Part shown: piece by piece, positions 26,726 through 35,113 of the stretch
Layout: every line of letters begins with the position of its first letter
Position numbering within the stretch: position 1 is the first letter of the stretch
Assembly (NCBI GenBank): GCA_963669405.2
Contig: CAXXHF010000002.1
Span: 1,922,001-1,986,000, forward strand
Origin: Aureisphaera sp963669405
Lineage (GTDB): Bacteria > Bacteroidota > Bacteroidia > Flavobacteriales > Flavobacteriaceae
Length of the DNA: 64,000 nt
Direction: 5' to 3'
Program-made: the position numbers and the translations under genes
The notes under the pieces: model-generated
What the model was told of the DNA's origin: nothing
The model's input: the letters and a program-made list of their open reading frames with translations, nothing else
Databases searched by the model: none

Positions 26726-27517
26726 ATGAGAAATATTTTGGTTCCAGTAGGCTCTTCAGAAAGTGCGGTAGGCACATTGCAATATGCAATAGATATTGCA
26801 GAAATAACAGGGGCCTATGTATATGTATTATCTGTGTTTCAGGAATTTTCTAAAGTAGGAGGTCTTACTAAGGTAAATACCATTATTAAAGAGGATACCG
26901 AAAATCTTTTGGATGAGGTGCTTTCAAAAGTGGATCAAAAAAATGTGACTGTTATTGCACACCCTGTAAAAGGAAGTGTTCTGGAAATCGTAGAACGATT
27001 TAATAAACATGTAGAAATTGACCTAATGGTGTTGTCTCCAAGAAGCAATTCCATAAATGAAGAACTTTATTTAGGAAACACAACAGGTAAATTAATTAAA
27101 GATACTGATATACCTGCTCTTATTGTGCCAGAAGGCACTGTGTTCACTCCTCCGTCTAAAATGCTAATGGCTTTCAAAAACGGAAATTTCCCCAAGAAGA
27201 GATTATTGGATCCCGTTCGAAATTTTATGAAGCATTTTGATACTAAAATACAGTTGTTGCATGTGGAAACTCCAGACACGGATGATGAAATGCGAAAGGT
27301 TAGCGGTAAACTTCAAAAATTGGCCGATTCGTATGTGCAATCTACCAATGTTACTACCTTTCAAGCGGTGCTGGAACATTTTCAATCACACAATCCAGAT
27401 ATGTTGTGCGTGGTAAGACGTAAGCGTGGGTTTTTCAAAAAACTTTGGGAAAAAAATACAGTACTTAAAAAAGAGTTTTATACCACCAAACCCTTGTTGG
27501 TGCTTAGTGTTCAGTAA
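26726..27517 (+). CDS. Universal stress protein family
   Basis: 263 aa. The N-terminal half (NILVPVGSSESAVGTLQYAIDIAE, then LMVLSPRSNSINEELYLGNTTGKLIKDTDIPALIVPEG) is a full UspA fold. The C-terminal half is a degenerate second domain ending KPLLVLSVQ. The ATP-binding G-2x-G-9x-G(S/T) pattern is only partly kept (GNTTGK), so nucleotide binding is uncertain. It is paralogous to the gene 108 bases downstream, with the same length, order of motifs and a C-terminal KKLWEKN/RKLWGSN block. The two probably arose by tandem duplication. Confidence 0.85.
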   Translation: MRNILVPVGSSESAVGTLQYAIDIAEITGAYVYVLSVFQEFSKVGGLTKVNTIIKEDTENLLDEVLSKVDQKNVTVIAHPVKGSVLEIVERFNKHVEIDLMVLSPRSNSINEELYLGNTTGKLIKDTDIPALIVPEGTVFTPPSKMLMAFKNGNFPKKRLLDPVRNFMKHFDTKIQLLHVETPDTDDEMRKVSGKLQKLADSYVQSTNVTTFQAVLEHFQSHNPDMLCVVRRKRGFFKKLWEKNTVLKKEFYTTKPLLVLSVQ

Positions 27518-27540
27518 AAGACTATTTATTAGACACTTCG

Positions 27541-27571
27541 TTGAAGAATTTTCAGAAAATTCGTACTTTTG
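27541..27571 (+). promoter_or_regulatory. Promoter of the second universal stress protein gene
   Basis: An exact -7 box TACTTTTG (27564-27571) lies 20 bases after a TTG (27541-27543), matching the flavobacterial TTG-N17-23-TAnnTTTG layout. The second USP gene therefore has its own promoter and is not only read through from the first. Confidence 0.6.
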
Positions 27572-27625
27572 CCCAGATTTTTTGAAAAATTCACAACTAT
27601 AGCATAAAAAACTACTTTTTTTATA

Positions 27626-28384
27626 ATGAAAAATATTCTAGTCCCTGTTGGCTCTGTAGAAAACGGAGTAAACAATTTACGTTATGCAGTCAACTTTGCC
27701 AGCTTTACCCAAGCTAGGGTTTATGTAACCTGCGTAAAAACCGTTGAAAACACAGAAGCTGTACTAAGGGAAGTATTGGACAGTGTAGACACCAAGGATG
27801 TACAAGTGGTATCTAAGCGTATCTCTGGAGATATTTTTGAGGGAATTGCTTCGCTTTCCCGTGTATTGAACATTGACTTCATGATATTGTCCCCACAGAG
27901 TGTGGATATTAATGATGAAATATACCTAGGTAAAGTAACTGGTAAAATCGTAAGACAGACCGAAATCCCATTGCTTATTGTACCTAAGGATTACCTATTC
28001 AGAAGGTTTGATAGTATTTTATTTGCTTTTAAAAATGCCGCTATTGAATCTGATGAAACATCAGATACCTTAGAATCGTTTTTGGAGATTTTCCATTCTA
28101 AACTACATTTGTTGCAAGTGGTGACGCCAGATACGGCAGATAACGATAAGACATTGAGTGATCCTGTGGCTCGATTGAATGGGAATTTAATGACGACAGA
28201 GAATGCTACCGTTTTTGAAGGAATTGTAGAACATTTCAATACCATAAATCCAGAGATGTTATGTATCCTTCGAAGAAAAGAAAAAACAGGGTTTTTTAGA
28301 AAGCTTTGGGGCAGTAATGATGAAATCTTGAAGAAAGACTTTCACACCTCCAAACCTTTATTGATATTAAAGGAACGAGAATAA
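27626..28384 (+). CDS. Universal stress protein family, paralogue of the upstream gene
   Basis: 252 aa. It opens KNILVPVGSVENGVNNLRYAVNFA and contains FMILSPQSVDINDEIYLGKVTGKIVRQTEIPLLIVP, closely parallel to the upstream gene. The second half is divergent and ends KPLLILKERE. It has a separate promoter at 27541-27571. Its role in stress survival is inferred from family membership only; nothing in the context identifies a specific signal. Confidence 0.85.
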   Translation: MKNILVPVGSVENGVNNLRYAVNFASFTQARVYVTCVKTVENTEAVLREVLDSVDTKDVQVVSKRISGDIFEGIASLSRVLNIDFMILSPQSVDINDEIYLGKVTGKIVRQTEIPLLIVPKDYLFRRFDSILFAFKNAAIESDETSDTLESFLEIFHSKLHLLQVVTPDTADNDKTLSDPVARLNGNLMTTENATVFEGIVEHFNTINPEMLCILRRKEKTGFFRKLWGSNDEILKKDFHTSKPLLILKERE

Positions 28385-28442
28385 TAAAATTTCTTATTTT
28401 CGCAGTCACGATAAAATATTCTCCGAGATTGTGAGAATAGTC

Positions 28443-28516
28443 GGGGATGTAGCTCAGCTGGCTAGAGCGCTTGACTGGCAGTCAAGAGGTCGTGGGTTCG
28501 AGTCCCATCTTCTCCA
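28443..28516 (+). tRNA. tRNA-Ala (anticodon GGC)
   Basis: Full cloverleaf: 7-bp acceptor stem with a G3-U70 wobble, the classic alanine identity element, and one U-U mismatch at pair 6-67; D stem GCTC/GAGC; anticodon stem CTTGA/TCAAG with loop CTGGCAG (anticodon GGC at 28477-28479); T arm with loop TTCGAGT; and discriminator A73. The CCA end is not encoded. A near-consensus -7 box (TATTTTCG) lies about 45 bases upstream, and a strong terminator follows. Confidence 0.96.
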
Positions 28517-28526
28517 CATCAAGTAG

Positions 28527-28555
28527 AAAATCCGCACTTTCGTGCGGATTTTTTT
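28527..28555 (+). terminator. Intrinsic terminator after tRNA-Ala
   Basis: Stem AAAATCCGCAC/GTGCGGATTTT (28527-28537 with 28542-28552), loop TTTC, running into a T tract. Confidence 0.92.
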
Positions 28556-28751
28556 GTTTCCGAAAGAGATAGAATACAAAACATTTTTTACTCCTAACCT
28601 GCTCTATATCATTATTTTGTTATAAATGTGGTTTCCCGTTTATTTGTAAATAACCCCGCTTATTACATAGTAAATCCCATTCGTTACAAATCGGTTTCAA
28701 ACTGATCATAACAGCAGTTCTTTTGTGCCAAGCAACAATAGAAACTGCATT

Positions 28752-29246
28752 ATGAAAACTGCAAAAATTATAATATTAGCAACAATACTACTCTGTGTTT
28801 CCTGTAGCAAGGAAGAGGTGATTCAGGAACCGTTCGAAGATCATCTTGATTTGTCTTTAATTTCGGAATCTGATTGGACCTTAGCTCAAGAAATTTTAGA
28901 TGGAGTAAATCTATACAGGCTATCGGTTGAATTGCCTCCCATCATTATGAATAAGCAAATGGCATCTATATTGGCCATTGAGCATTCAAAAGAAATGATA
29001 CTTCAAAGTAGAATAAGTCATGACAATTTTCCTTATCGTAGTAGTAAGCTAAAAGGACATGGAGCTAAAAGTGTTGGAGAAAATGTTGCTTCTGGATACA
29101 AAACTTCGGGAGATTTGGTAAATGCATGGATACAAAGTCCCAGTCATAAAAGAATTCTAGAAGGAAACTTTACACATTCTGGGATGGGCGTATTAAGGGA
29201 CCAATCAGGTAAAATCTATGTAACTCATCTTTTTTATAGAAAATAG
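28752..29246 (+). CDS. CAP-domain (SCP/PR-1 family) lipoprotein
   Basis: 164 aa from the ATG at 28752, chosen because it begins the signal peptide MKTAKIIILATILLCVSC, with lipobox Cys18. The mature part is a CAP domain: LLxxVNxxR-like GVNLYRLSVELPPI, AIEHSKEMILQSRISHDNF, GENVASGYKTSGDLVNAWIQSPSHKRILEGNFTHSGMGV and YVTHLFYRK. The His of the HSKE motif, the Glu of GENV and the His of PSHKRI fit the CAP cavity residues. It is an outer-membrane or periplasmic lipoprotein of unknown activity, transcribed alone. Confidence 0.9.
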   Translation: MKTAKIIILATILLCVSCSKEEVIQEPFEDHLDLSLISESDWTLAQEILDGVNLYRLSVELPPIIMNKQMASILAIEHSKEMILQSRISHDNFPYRSSKLKGHGAKSVGENVASGYKTSGDLVNAWIQSPSHKRILEGNFTHSGMGVLRDQSGKIYVTHLFYRK

Positions 29247-29274
29247 AAGCCAAAAACACACCCAAATGAGTTAA

Positions 29275-30513
29275 CTAGACTATTTCACTTACCTTGAGAG
29301 AATCTACCAATAGTTGTAATTTTTCAATAGTAACATGATCCATAACAACAATTTTGTACCACTTTGGAGCATGATGATTGTCTGGTACCAAACCAAATTC
29401 ATGGGCTATTTCTGGGGTAACGTATTCTTTTCGGATGGTAATGATATTGGAATTGGGATGTCGATAAAATGCAATATTTAAATCTAATAATTGTTCAGCC
29501 ATCCATTGGGTACGTTTTTGTAGGATGAAAATCTTTTCCTGCCAACCAAAGAAACCATATTTCATAAGAATCATCCACACAGCTACTGCATTAGCTCCGG
29601 AGCGACTACCTATTAAGGTGCAATCTTCCCCTTCTACATAACTCGCTTGTTGGGTATTGGTATAGGTTATGAATCCTTTCCGAATTAAAAAAATCCCCGT
29701 GCCGTATGGTGCTTGTGCCATTTTATGGGCATCTAATGTAAAAGAAGTGATATTATCATTATTAAAAGTAAACTTGGAGGTTTCATTTGTAAAAGGATAG
29801 TAAAATCCGCCAAAGGCTCCATCTACATGGATTTTGTAATCTTTTCCATAGCTTTTTAGTACTGTTACATAATGGTCAGGATCATCAATAGAACCAAACA
29901 TGGTGGTCATCATATTACAGATTACAATGAAATACTTTTTATTGTTTTCTAAAGCTTTCGAGACTGCTTGATCTATTGTTTCTTTGGACACCTCTCGGGT
30001 TCCATCATCTACCAGAACTTTATAGATGTCAAGACCAAGGATATTTGCGGCTTTATCCATAGAATAGTGACTATCTTCACTACATAGAATACAAATTTCG
30101 TTGGTTTTTGCCTTAAATTCCTTCTCATAATAATTTCTATATACCCAAATAGCTTGCAAGTTTGCCTCAGTACCACCCGAAGCTACGTAACCATCATGTT
30201 GTAAGTTGCTTCCATCTAATATGTCTAGGGCGCATAAATCCATCAACTCTTTTTCTATGGCCTGTGTTCCTTGAAAAAAAGATTCAGATGAGCCTAGGGT
30301 ATGACACCCAATATGATTGGGGTTTTGAACTAAAGTCGAAATGAAGGGGGCGTGCTCCAAGAATGATTCGTCCTGAGAAAACACCTTCTCATCCAAATGG
30401 GAAGCTGGAATCCCCAGAGTATGGGAATGATCGTAATTGATGTTCTGTTTTAGAGCAGTGTATACTCGTTGTTCAATTTCCTTTTGGGTCTTCTTTTTCC
30501 AAAGTACTTTCAT
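29275..30513 (-). CDS. PLP-dependent group II decarboxylase
   Basis: 412 aa from the ATG at 30513 (a TTG five codons upstream is possible). SEDSHYSMDKAANILGLD and HVDGAFGGFYYP supply the PLP-stacking His and the Asp that binds the pyridine nitrogen; LDAHKMAQAPYGTG supplies the Schiff-base Lys. This is a group II amino-acid decarboxylase fold. The substrate (histidine, aspartate, glutamate or an aromatic amino acid) cannot be decided from the sequence. It begins 43 bases after the stop of the persulfide dioxygenase/rhodanese gene and is probably read from the same FNR-type promoter. Confidence 0.87.
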   Translation of the reverse strand: MKVLWKKKTQKEIEQRVYTALKQNINYDHSHTLGIPASHLDEKVFSQDESFLEHAPFISTLVQNPNHIGCHTLGSSESFFQGTQAIEKELMDLCALDILDGSNLQHDGYVASGGTEANLQAIWVYRNYYEKEFKAKTNEICILCSEDSHYSMDKAANILGLDIYKVLVDDGTREVSKETIDQAVSKALENNKKYFIVICNMMTTMFGSIDDPDHYVTVLKSYGKDYKIHVDGAFGGFYYPFTNETSKFTFNNDNITSFTLDAHKMAQAPYGTGIFLIRKGFITYTNTQQASYVEGEDCTLIGSRSGANAVAVWMILMKYGFFGWQEKIFILQKRTQWMAEQLLDLNIAFYRHPNSNIITIRKEYVTPEIAHEFGLVPDNHHAPKWYKIVVMDHVTIEKLQLLVDSLKVSEIV

Positions 30514-30556
30514 AGGGATACAATTCAAAATTATTTTTAATGAGCGGCCTATAGTA

Positions 30557-31930
30557 TTAGGGCTTTACGCTACAGCAACCATTTTTACTTGAGATACCTT
30601 CATATCCTTGTTTAACATTGACAATATGATCAAACCCATTTCTTTTTAGGATTGAGGAGGCAATCATGGAACGATATCCCGATTTACAATACACGTAGTG
30701 TACCTTTGCCTTATTCAAGTTTGGTAGGTGTTTATAGATTTCGGACAGAGGAATGCTTAGGGCACCATCTACATGCCCATTGCTGTATTCGTCCAGAGTT
30801 CGTACATCCAAAACTGATTTATGTGCTGGGTTGTTTCTAAAAGATACTGGACAAATGTTAGAAACCTTATCCGTGTGTTTGTTGGCTTGCTTCCAAGCGG
30901 TAAACCCACCTTCTAAGTATCCTATTACAGATTCATATCCTACTCTAGCCAAGCGTAGGATAGTTTCTTTTTCTTTACCTTCAGGAGTAACAAGGAGTAT
31001 CTTGGTTTTTAAGTCTTCTATCAAGGTGCCAACCCAAACGGCAAAAAAACCATTTAACCCAACATTAATGGAACCCGGAATATAACCAGCAGAAAACTCT
31101 TGAGGAGACCTTGTATCTAGAATTAGAACATTTTCCGAAGCTGAAATTTCATTGACTGAAATAGGAGTATTTGCTTTTTCCAGTACGTTGTCTATGCTAG
31201 AATATCCTTCCTTATTAATTTGAGCATTCTTAGGGAAATATTGTGGAGGCGCACTAAGCCCTTCAGTTACCCTTGAAACGAAGTCATCCTCAGAGTCTAC
31301 ATTTAAGGCATAATTGTATTTTTTCTGAGCTCCGATGGTAGACCAGGTTTCCTTTCCCAGTGCTTTTCCACATTGGGAACCTGGACCATGCCCAGGGTAT
31401 AAGATTACATGGTCAGCAAGTGGAATAAGTTTTTCTTGTAGGGAGAGATATAGATTTCTAGCAAGATCTTCCCTGCTAAGGTTGGCATTTACAGCAAGAT
31501 CTGGTCGTCCTACATCTCCAACAAATAAGGTGTCTCCAGTAAAAACAGCATAATCCTGCCCTTGGTTGTCTATAACCAAAAAACAGGAAGACTCCAAGGT
31601 ATGACCAGGTGTATGAAGTACTTTAATTTGAATATCACCGAGTTCAAAAATCTGATTGTCTTTAGCAGTCGTGATCGGGTATTTTGCAGTGGCTGTGGGA
31701 CCGTATATTATTTCGGCTCCTGTCTTTTTGGATAGGTCTAAATGCCCTGAAACGAAGTCAGCATGAAAGTGAGTTTCAAAAATGTATTTAATGTTTGAGC
31801 CCCGTTCTTTGGCCAATTGTAAATACGGATCCGGTTCCCTTAGCGGGTCAATAATGGCGGCTTCACCATTGGATTCAATATAGTATGCTGCTTCGGCAAG
31901 ACAAGGGGTATAAAGTTGTTGGATATACAT
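30557..31930 (-). CDS. CstB-like persulfide dioxygenase with pseudo-rhodanese and rhodanese domains
   Basis: 457 aa, three domains. Residues 1-240 are a metallo-beta-lactamase fold of the ETHE1 persulfide dioxygenase type: THFHADFVSGH, HTPGHTLESSC, FTGDTLFVGDVGRPDL and LYPGHGPGSQCG give the iron ligands. A first rhodanese domain (about 265-355) has lost the active-site Cys: its loop reads LLVTPEGKEKE. The second (about 370-450) keeps it in YCKSGYRS. This order matches CstB of Staphylococcus, which turns persulfide into thiosulfate. It should detoxify sulfide-derived persulfides in the cytoplasm. An FNR-type site sits 100 bases upstream. Confidence 0.88.
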   Translation of the reverse strand: MYIQQLYTPCLAEAAYYIESNGEAAIIDPLREPDPYLQLAKERGSNIKYIFETHFHADFVSGHLDLSKKTGAEIIYGPTATAKYPITTAKDNQIFELGDIQIKVLHTPGHTLESSCFLVIDNQGQDYAVFTGDTLFVGDVGRPDLAVNANLSREDLARNLYLSLQEKLIPLADHVILYPGHGPGSQCGKALGKETWSTIGAQKKYNYALNVDSEDDFVSRVTEGLSAPPQYFPKNAQINKEGYSSIDNVLEKANTPISVNEISASENVLILDTRSPQEFSAGYIPGSINVGLNGFFAVWVGTLIEDLKTKILLVTPEGKEKETILRLARVGYESVIGYLEGGFTAWKQANKHTDKVSNICPVSFRNNPAHKSVLDVRTLDEYSNGHVDGALSIPLSEIYKHLPNLNKAKVHYVYCKSGYRSMIASSILKRNGFDHIVNVKQGYEGISSKNGCCSVKP

Positions 31931-32000
31931 AGTTTCACTTTTATAGGTTTGACAAGGTTGTTTCTACTAATTGAAATATTAAAATGCCTCTTCCAATTTG

Positions 32001-32044
32001 CAAGAGTACTACTATCAAATACCTGAAAAAATGACTTTTGTTAG
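32001..32044 (-). promoter_or_regulatory. FNR/CRP-type activated promoter of the CstB-like gene
   Basis: In minus-strand sense a 14-bp site CTAACAAAAGTCAT (32031-32044, right half exact, left half with two mismatches to ATGAY-N4-RTCAT) is followed by exactly 22 bases and the near -7 box TACTCTTG (32001-32008). The geometry is identical to the three other sites in this block. Confidence 0.55.
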
Positions 32045-32137
32045 TTTTTAATAAAAATGATAAGAAAAGTATTTTATACAATGAATAAGAAAATGCCAGA
32101 AGAAGAGGTAGGTTTTTTTAATTACTCCCGTCAAACG

Positions 32138-32181
32138 ATGACTTCTGTCATATTTTAAGCCCTTCTATTATACTAGTTTTG
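32138..32181 (+). promoter_or_regulatory. FNR/CRP-type activated promoter of the 95-aa protein/hemN transcript
   Basis: A perfect palindrome ATGAC-TTCT-GTCAT (32138-32151), 22 bases, then an exact -7 box TAGTTTTG (32174-32181). If the box starts at -12, the site is centred at -41.5, the class II position for FNR/CRP activators. There is no -33 TTG, as expected for an activator-dependent promoter. Confidence 0.72.
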
Positions 32182-32207
32182 GGGCGTTAAATACAATTCA
32201 ACACAAG

Positions 32208-32495
32208 ATGAAAGAACTTTACACAAAATTAAGTGAAGATTGGAATGAAAACTTTATGCTGTATGCATCGCTTTCTATTATTGTATCCACATGTTTGGGA
32301 TCTATGGCAGTAATGGCTGTTTTTACGCATGGAAATGCTTTTTTCCAGATGTTTCAGATTTTCTTAGTGGTAGCTGTTTGCAATGCATTTAATGCTTCGA
32401 TACTTTCGGTACAGAAACCTAAGATTGTTTTAAATCTACTCATCATAAGTCTTGTTGTCTGTACCATCATTGCAGCTTTTAACTTTCTATTCTAA
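32208..32495 (+). CDS. Small membrane protein of unknown function, upstream of hemN
   Basis: 95 aa with three hydrophobic helices (about 19-42, 48-66 and 73-94) after a charged N-terminus (MKELYTKLSEDWNENFMLY). I do not recognise the family beyond its general look of a conserved flavobacterial protein. It is the first gene after an FNR-type promoter and ends 8 bases before hemN, so it is co-transcribed with the anaerobic heme enzyme and co-regulated with the cbb3 oxidase. That context suggests a role under low oxygen, not a known reaction. Confidence 0.75.
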   Translation: MKELYTKLSEDWNENFMLYASLSIIVSTCLGSMAVMAVFTHGNAFFQMFQIFLVVAVCNAFNASILSVQKPKIVLNLLIISLVVCTIIAAFNFLF

Positions 32496-32503
32496 AAGAA
32501 TTC

Positions 32504-33865
32504 ATGTGTACGCTGGTATCTAAATATAATGTCCCGGGACCTAGGTATACAAGTTATCCTACGGTACCTTATTGGGACAATGAGGCGTTTTCCCTTTCCG
32601 GTTGGAAGGAAACGGTAATTAAAAGTTTTAAAGAGAGTAATGATACCGAAGGAATAAGCCTTTACATCCATCTTCCCTTTTGTGAGAGCATGTGCACATT
32701 TTGCGGATGTAATAAACGCATTACCAAAAACCATGAAGTTGAGGTTCCTTATTTAAAAACCGTTCTAAAGGAGTTACAATTATATGTGGCATTGCTAGGG
32801 GGAACCCCTACTATAACTCAATTGCATTTGGGAGGAGGAACTCCCACTTTTTTTTCTTCAGCTAATTTGGACCGCTTGATAAGCGGCATTTTCAGTATTG
32901 CTAAAAAAGGAGAGGAATGTGAATTTAGTTTTGAGGGACATCCCAACAACACTCAAGAAGAACACTTAAAGGTGCTTGCATCTCATGGTTTTACAAGGGT
33001 GTGCTATGGAGTTCAGGATTATAATAAAAAAGTACAGCAAGCGATCAATCGAGTGCAACCTTATGAAAATGTTTTAAGGGCAACTACGATGGCGCGTGAT
33101 GAAGGCTATCGTTCAGTAGGCCATGACATTATTTACGGTCTACCTTTTCAGACCAAAGAAGACGTGGTGAATACTATTCAGAAAACTATTCAGTTACGTC
33201 CCGACCGAATTGCTTTTTATAGTTATGCGCATGTTCCATGGATGAAAGGGAATGGCCAACGGGGCTTTAAAGAAGCTGATTTGCCAACTCCCGAAGAAAA
33301 AAGAATTCAGTATGAAATTGGGAAAAGGAGATTAATTCAAGCTGGATATGTCGAGATTGGGATGGACCATTTCGCATTACCTACAGACGATCTTTATAAA
33401 TCTCAACAGGAAGGACATTTGCATCGTAATTTTATGGGATATGCTACAAGCAATACTCGATTAATGATTGGATTAGGTGTTTCTTCGATAAGTGATAGCT
33501 GGTACGGTTTCGCCCAGAATGTAAAGAATGTGGAGGAATACCAAGCATTGGTTGAAAACGGAATCTTACCCGTATATAGAGGTCACCTCTTAACTTCAGA
33601 AGATCTCATTATACGAAAACATATACTTAATTTAATGTGTCGTTTTGAGACCTCTTGGGAGGATACTTCCCTGTATCTTGATGAAATTGTGGAAGCAATC
33701 ACAAAGTTGGACGAAATGGAAAAGGACGGTCTGGTTACACTGCTTCCAAACGGAATTCGAGTGACTGAAAAAGGACGACCGTTTGTACGGAATATTTGCC
33801 TCCCTTTTGATTTGCGCTTACAACGGAAATCTCCAGAAACTAAGCTATTCTCTATGACAATATAG
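32504..33865 (+). CDS. hemN: Oxygen-independent coproporphyrinogen III oxidase
   Basis: Radical-SAM enzyme that decarboxylates coproporphyrinogen III to protoporphyrinogen IX without oxygen. The Fe-S motif is PFCESMCTFCGC (C-x3-C-x2-C plus the extra Cys seen in HemN). LGGGTPTFFSSANLDRL and SFEGHPNNTQEEHL bind SAM, and YGLPFQTKEDV and FYSYAHVPWMKGNGQR are substrate-pocket motifs. 453 aa is the full HemN length, longer than HemW-type proteins. It follows the 95-aa membrane protein by 8 bases, under the FNR-type promoter at 32138-32181. Confidence 0.95.
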   Translation: MCTLVSKYNVPGPRYTSYPTVPYWDNEAFSLSGWKETVIKSFKESNDTEGISLYIHLPFCESMCTFCGCNKRITKNHEVEVPYLKTVLKELQLYVALLGGTPTITQLHLGGGTPTFFSSANLDRLISGIFSIAKKGEECEFSFEGHPNNTQEEHLKVLASHGFTRVCYGVQDYNKKVQQAINRVQPYENVLRATTMARDEGYRSVGHDIIYGLPFQTKEDVVNTIQKTIQLRPDRIAFYSYAHVPWMKGNGQRGFKEADLPTPEEKRIQYEIGKRRLIQAGYVEIGMDHFALPTDDLYKSQQEGHLHRNFMGYATSNTRLMIGLGVSSISDSWYGFAQNVKNVEEYQALVENGILPVYRGHLLTSEDLIIRKHILNLMCRFETSWEDTSLYLDEIVEAITKLDEMEKDGLVTLLPNGIRVTEKGRPFVRNICLPFDLRLQRKSPETKLFSMTI

Positions 33866-33930
33866 TGCCTAAAAAGGAGCTAGAGTATATAGCTGGAAAT
33901 ACACCCCTCTCTTATCAGATTTAATATGGA

Positions 33931-34638
33931 TTAATGACAATTGTGGTTGGCACCAACGGTGTCTACTGCAACCATATCTGAGGGCGAAATAAATGGGATA
34001 TCCAATCCCATTCCACGAAGAATAAACAAGACTCCAATAATAATGACAAATACAGGAATCCATTTTAGAATATATTGTTTGGATTTTGCAGTTAAAAAGT
34101 TTCCCAGATAGACAGCAACGGTCATTAATGGAATGGTACCTAAACCAAACAATACCATATACAAACTTCCCTGCCAAGCATGATTCATAGCTAATGCTCC
34201 AAATATAGCAGTGTAAACCAATCCGCAAGGGAGTAGACCGTTTAGAAAGCCAATAGAGAAAAAGGTGCCAGGGTCTTTCTTTTTTAATTGTACACCAAGA
34301 CTGCTTTTTAACTTTGAGACTGCGGTGTATATAGGTTTTGAAAAATTATACTTCTGAAATATTTTTAATGGAAGTAATACAACTACAATCATTAGAACAC
34401 CAATAGCTACGGAGATATATTGTTGAAGTCCAAACCAATTCAAACTTTTACCTACAAGACCAATAGCCAAACCTAGCAAGGCATAGGTAAATAGCCTTCC
34501 CAAATGATAACTTAATATTTGAAAAGATCGCTTTAAAGGGTTTTTTCTATCTATGGGCAATAGAAAGGCAATGGGGCCGCACATTCCCACGCAGTGAAAA
34601 CTTCCCAAAAGACCTAATATAAGAGCCGAATAGAGCAT
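33931..34638 (-). CDS. SafE/TauE-like membrane protein of the cbb3 cluster
   Basis: 235 aa with six to seven transmembrane helices, of the UreH/SafE-like half of the TauE/SafE superfamily. The opening GLLGSFHCVGMCGPIAFLLP carries the Cys and His that suggest copper or other metal handling. FLNGLLPCGLVYTAIFGAL is the second hallmark, and the His-rich end (GANHNCH) may bind metal. In flavobacteria this protein regularly closes the cco operon and may serve cbb3 copper loading. Its start overlaps the FixH stop (TAATG). Confidence 0.85.
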   Translation of the reverse strand: MLYSALILGLLGSFHCVGMCGPIAFLLPIDRKNPLKRSFQILSYHLGRLFTYALLGLAIGLVGKSLNWFGLQQYISVAIGVLMIVVVLLPLKIFQKYNFSKPIYTAVSKLKSSLGVQLKKKDPGTFFSIGFLNGLLPCGLVYTAIFGALAMNHAWQGSLYMVLFGLGTIPLMTVAVYLGNFLTAKSKQYILKWIPVFVIIIGVLFILRGMGLDIPFISPSDMVAVDTVGANHNCH

Positions 34639-35084
34639 TAATAAACGATGGATTGTTTATATAAATAGGGTTTTTCGTTATATTCCCACTGTATGGTTAT
34701 GTTCCAGCGACCGTCTACCAAAAATTTGTCAGGTATGAGCAAATTAGATCCGGACAGGACCAAAGGAAAGTCTATATCCAGTTTTTGGTTAGACGGTCTA
34801 TAAAGGAACACAATGCCTTTTATTTTTTTGTAATCAATTTCATTGGGAAAAGAAATTTGCCAACCTTCAACGACTTTTTTACCGCTCATGGGTTCCTTAA
34901 AATCGTATAAGTTGGTTTCCGCATCAATTTCATCTTGGTATACCATTTCTTTAGCATAATATGCTTCGGTGACCAAATCGTGATTGTATTTTTTGTCAGT
35001 ACTCATGGTAATAACCAAGTACAGGATGAAGCTCATAAAACATAACATTCCAATGACCAAACCAGTTCCCCAATTCCATTTCAT
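34638..35084 (-). CDS. ccoH: FixH family cbb3 oxidase assembly protein
   Basis: 148 aa with one N-terminal transmembrane helix (GTGLVIGMLCFMSFILYLVI) and a periplasmic beta-sandwich domain. VTEAYYAKEMVYQDEIDAETN is typical of FixH proteins, and GRWNITIQWEYNEKPYLYKQS closes the fold. FixH/CcoH supports assembly or stability of cbb3 oxidase. It lies between ccoG (29-base gap) and the SafE-like gene (overlapping stop and start), in the same operon. Confidence 0.85.
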   Translation of the reverse strand: MKWNWGTGLVIGMLCFMSFILYLVITMSTDKKYNHDLVTEAYYAKEMVYQDEIDAETNLYDFKEPMSGKKVVEGWQISFPNEIDYKKIKGIVFLYRPSNQKLDIDFPLVLSGSNLLIPDKFLVDGRWNITIQWEYNEKPYLYKQSIVY

Positions 35085-35113
35085 AACATTTTAATTTTCA
35101 TGTTAAACTTCTA

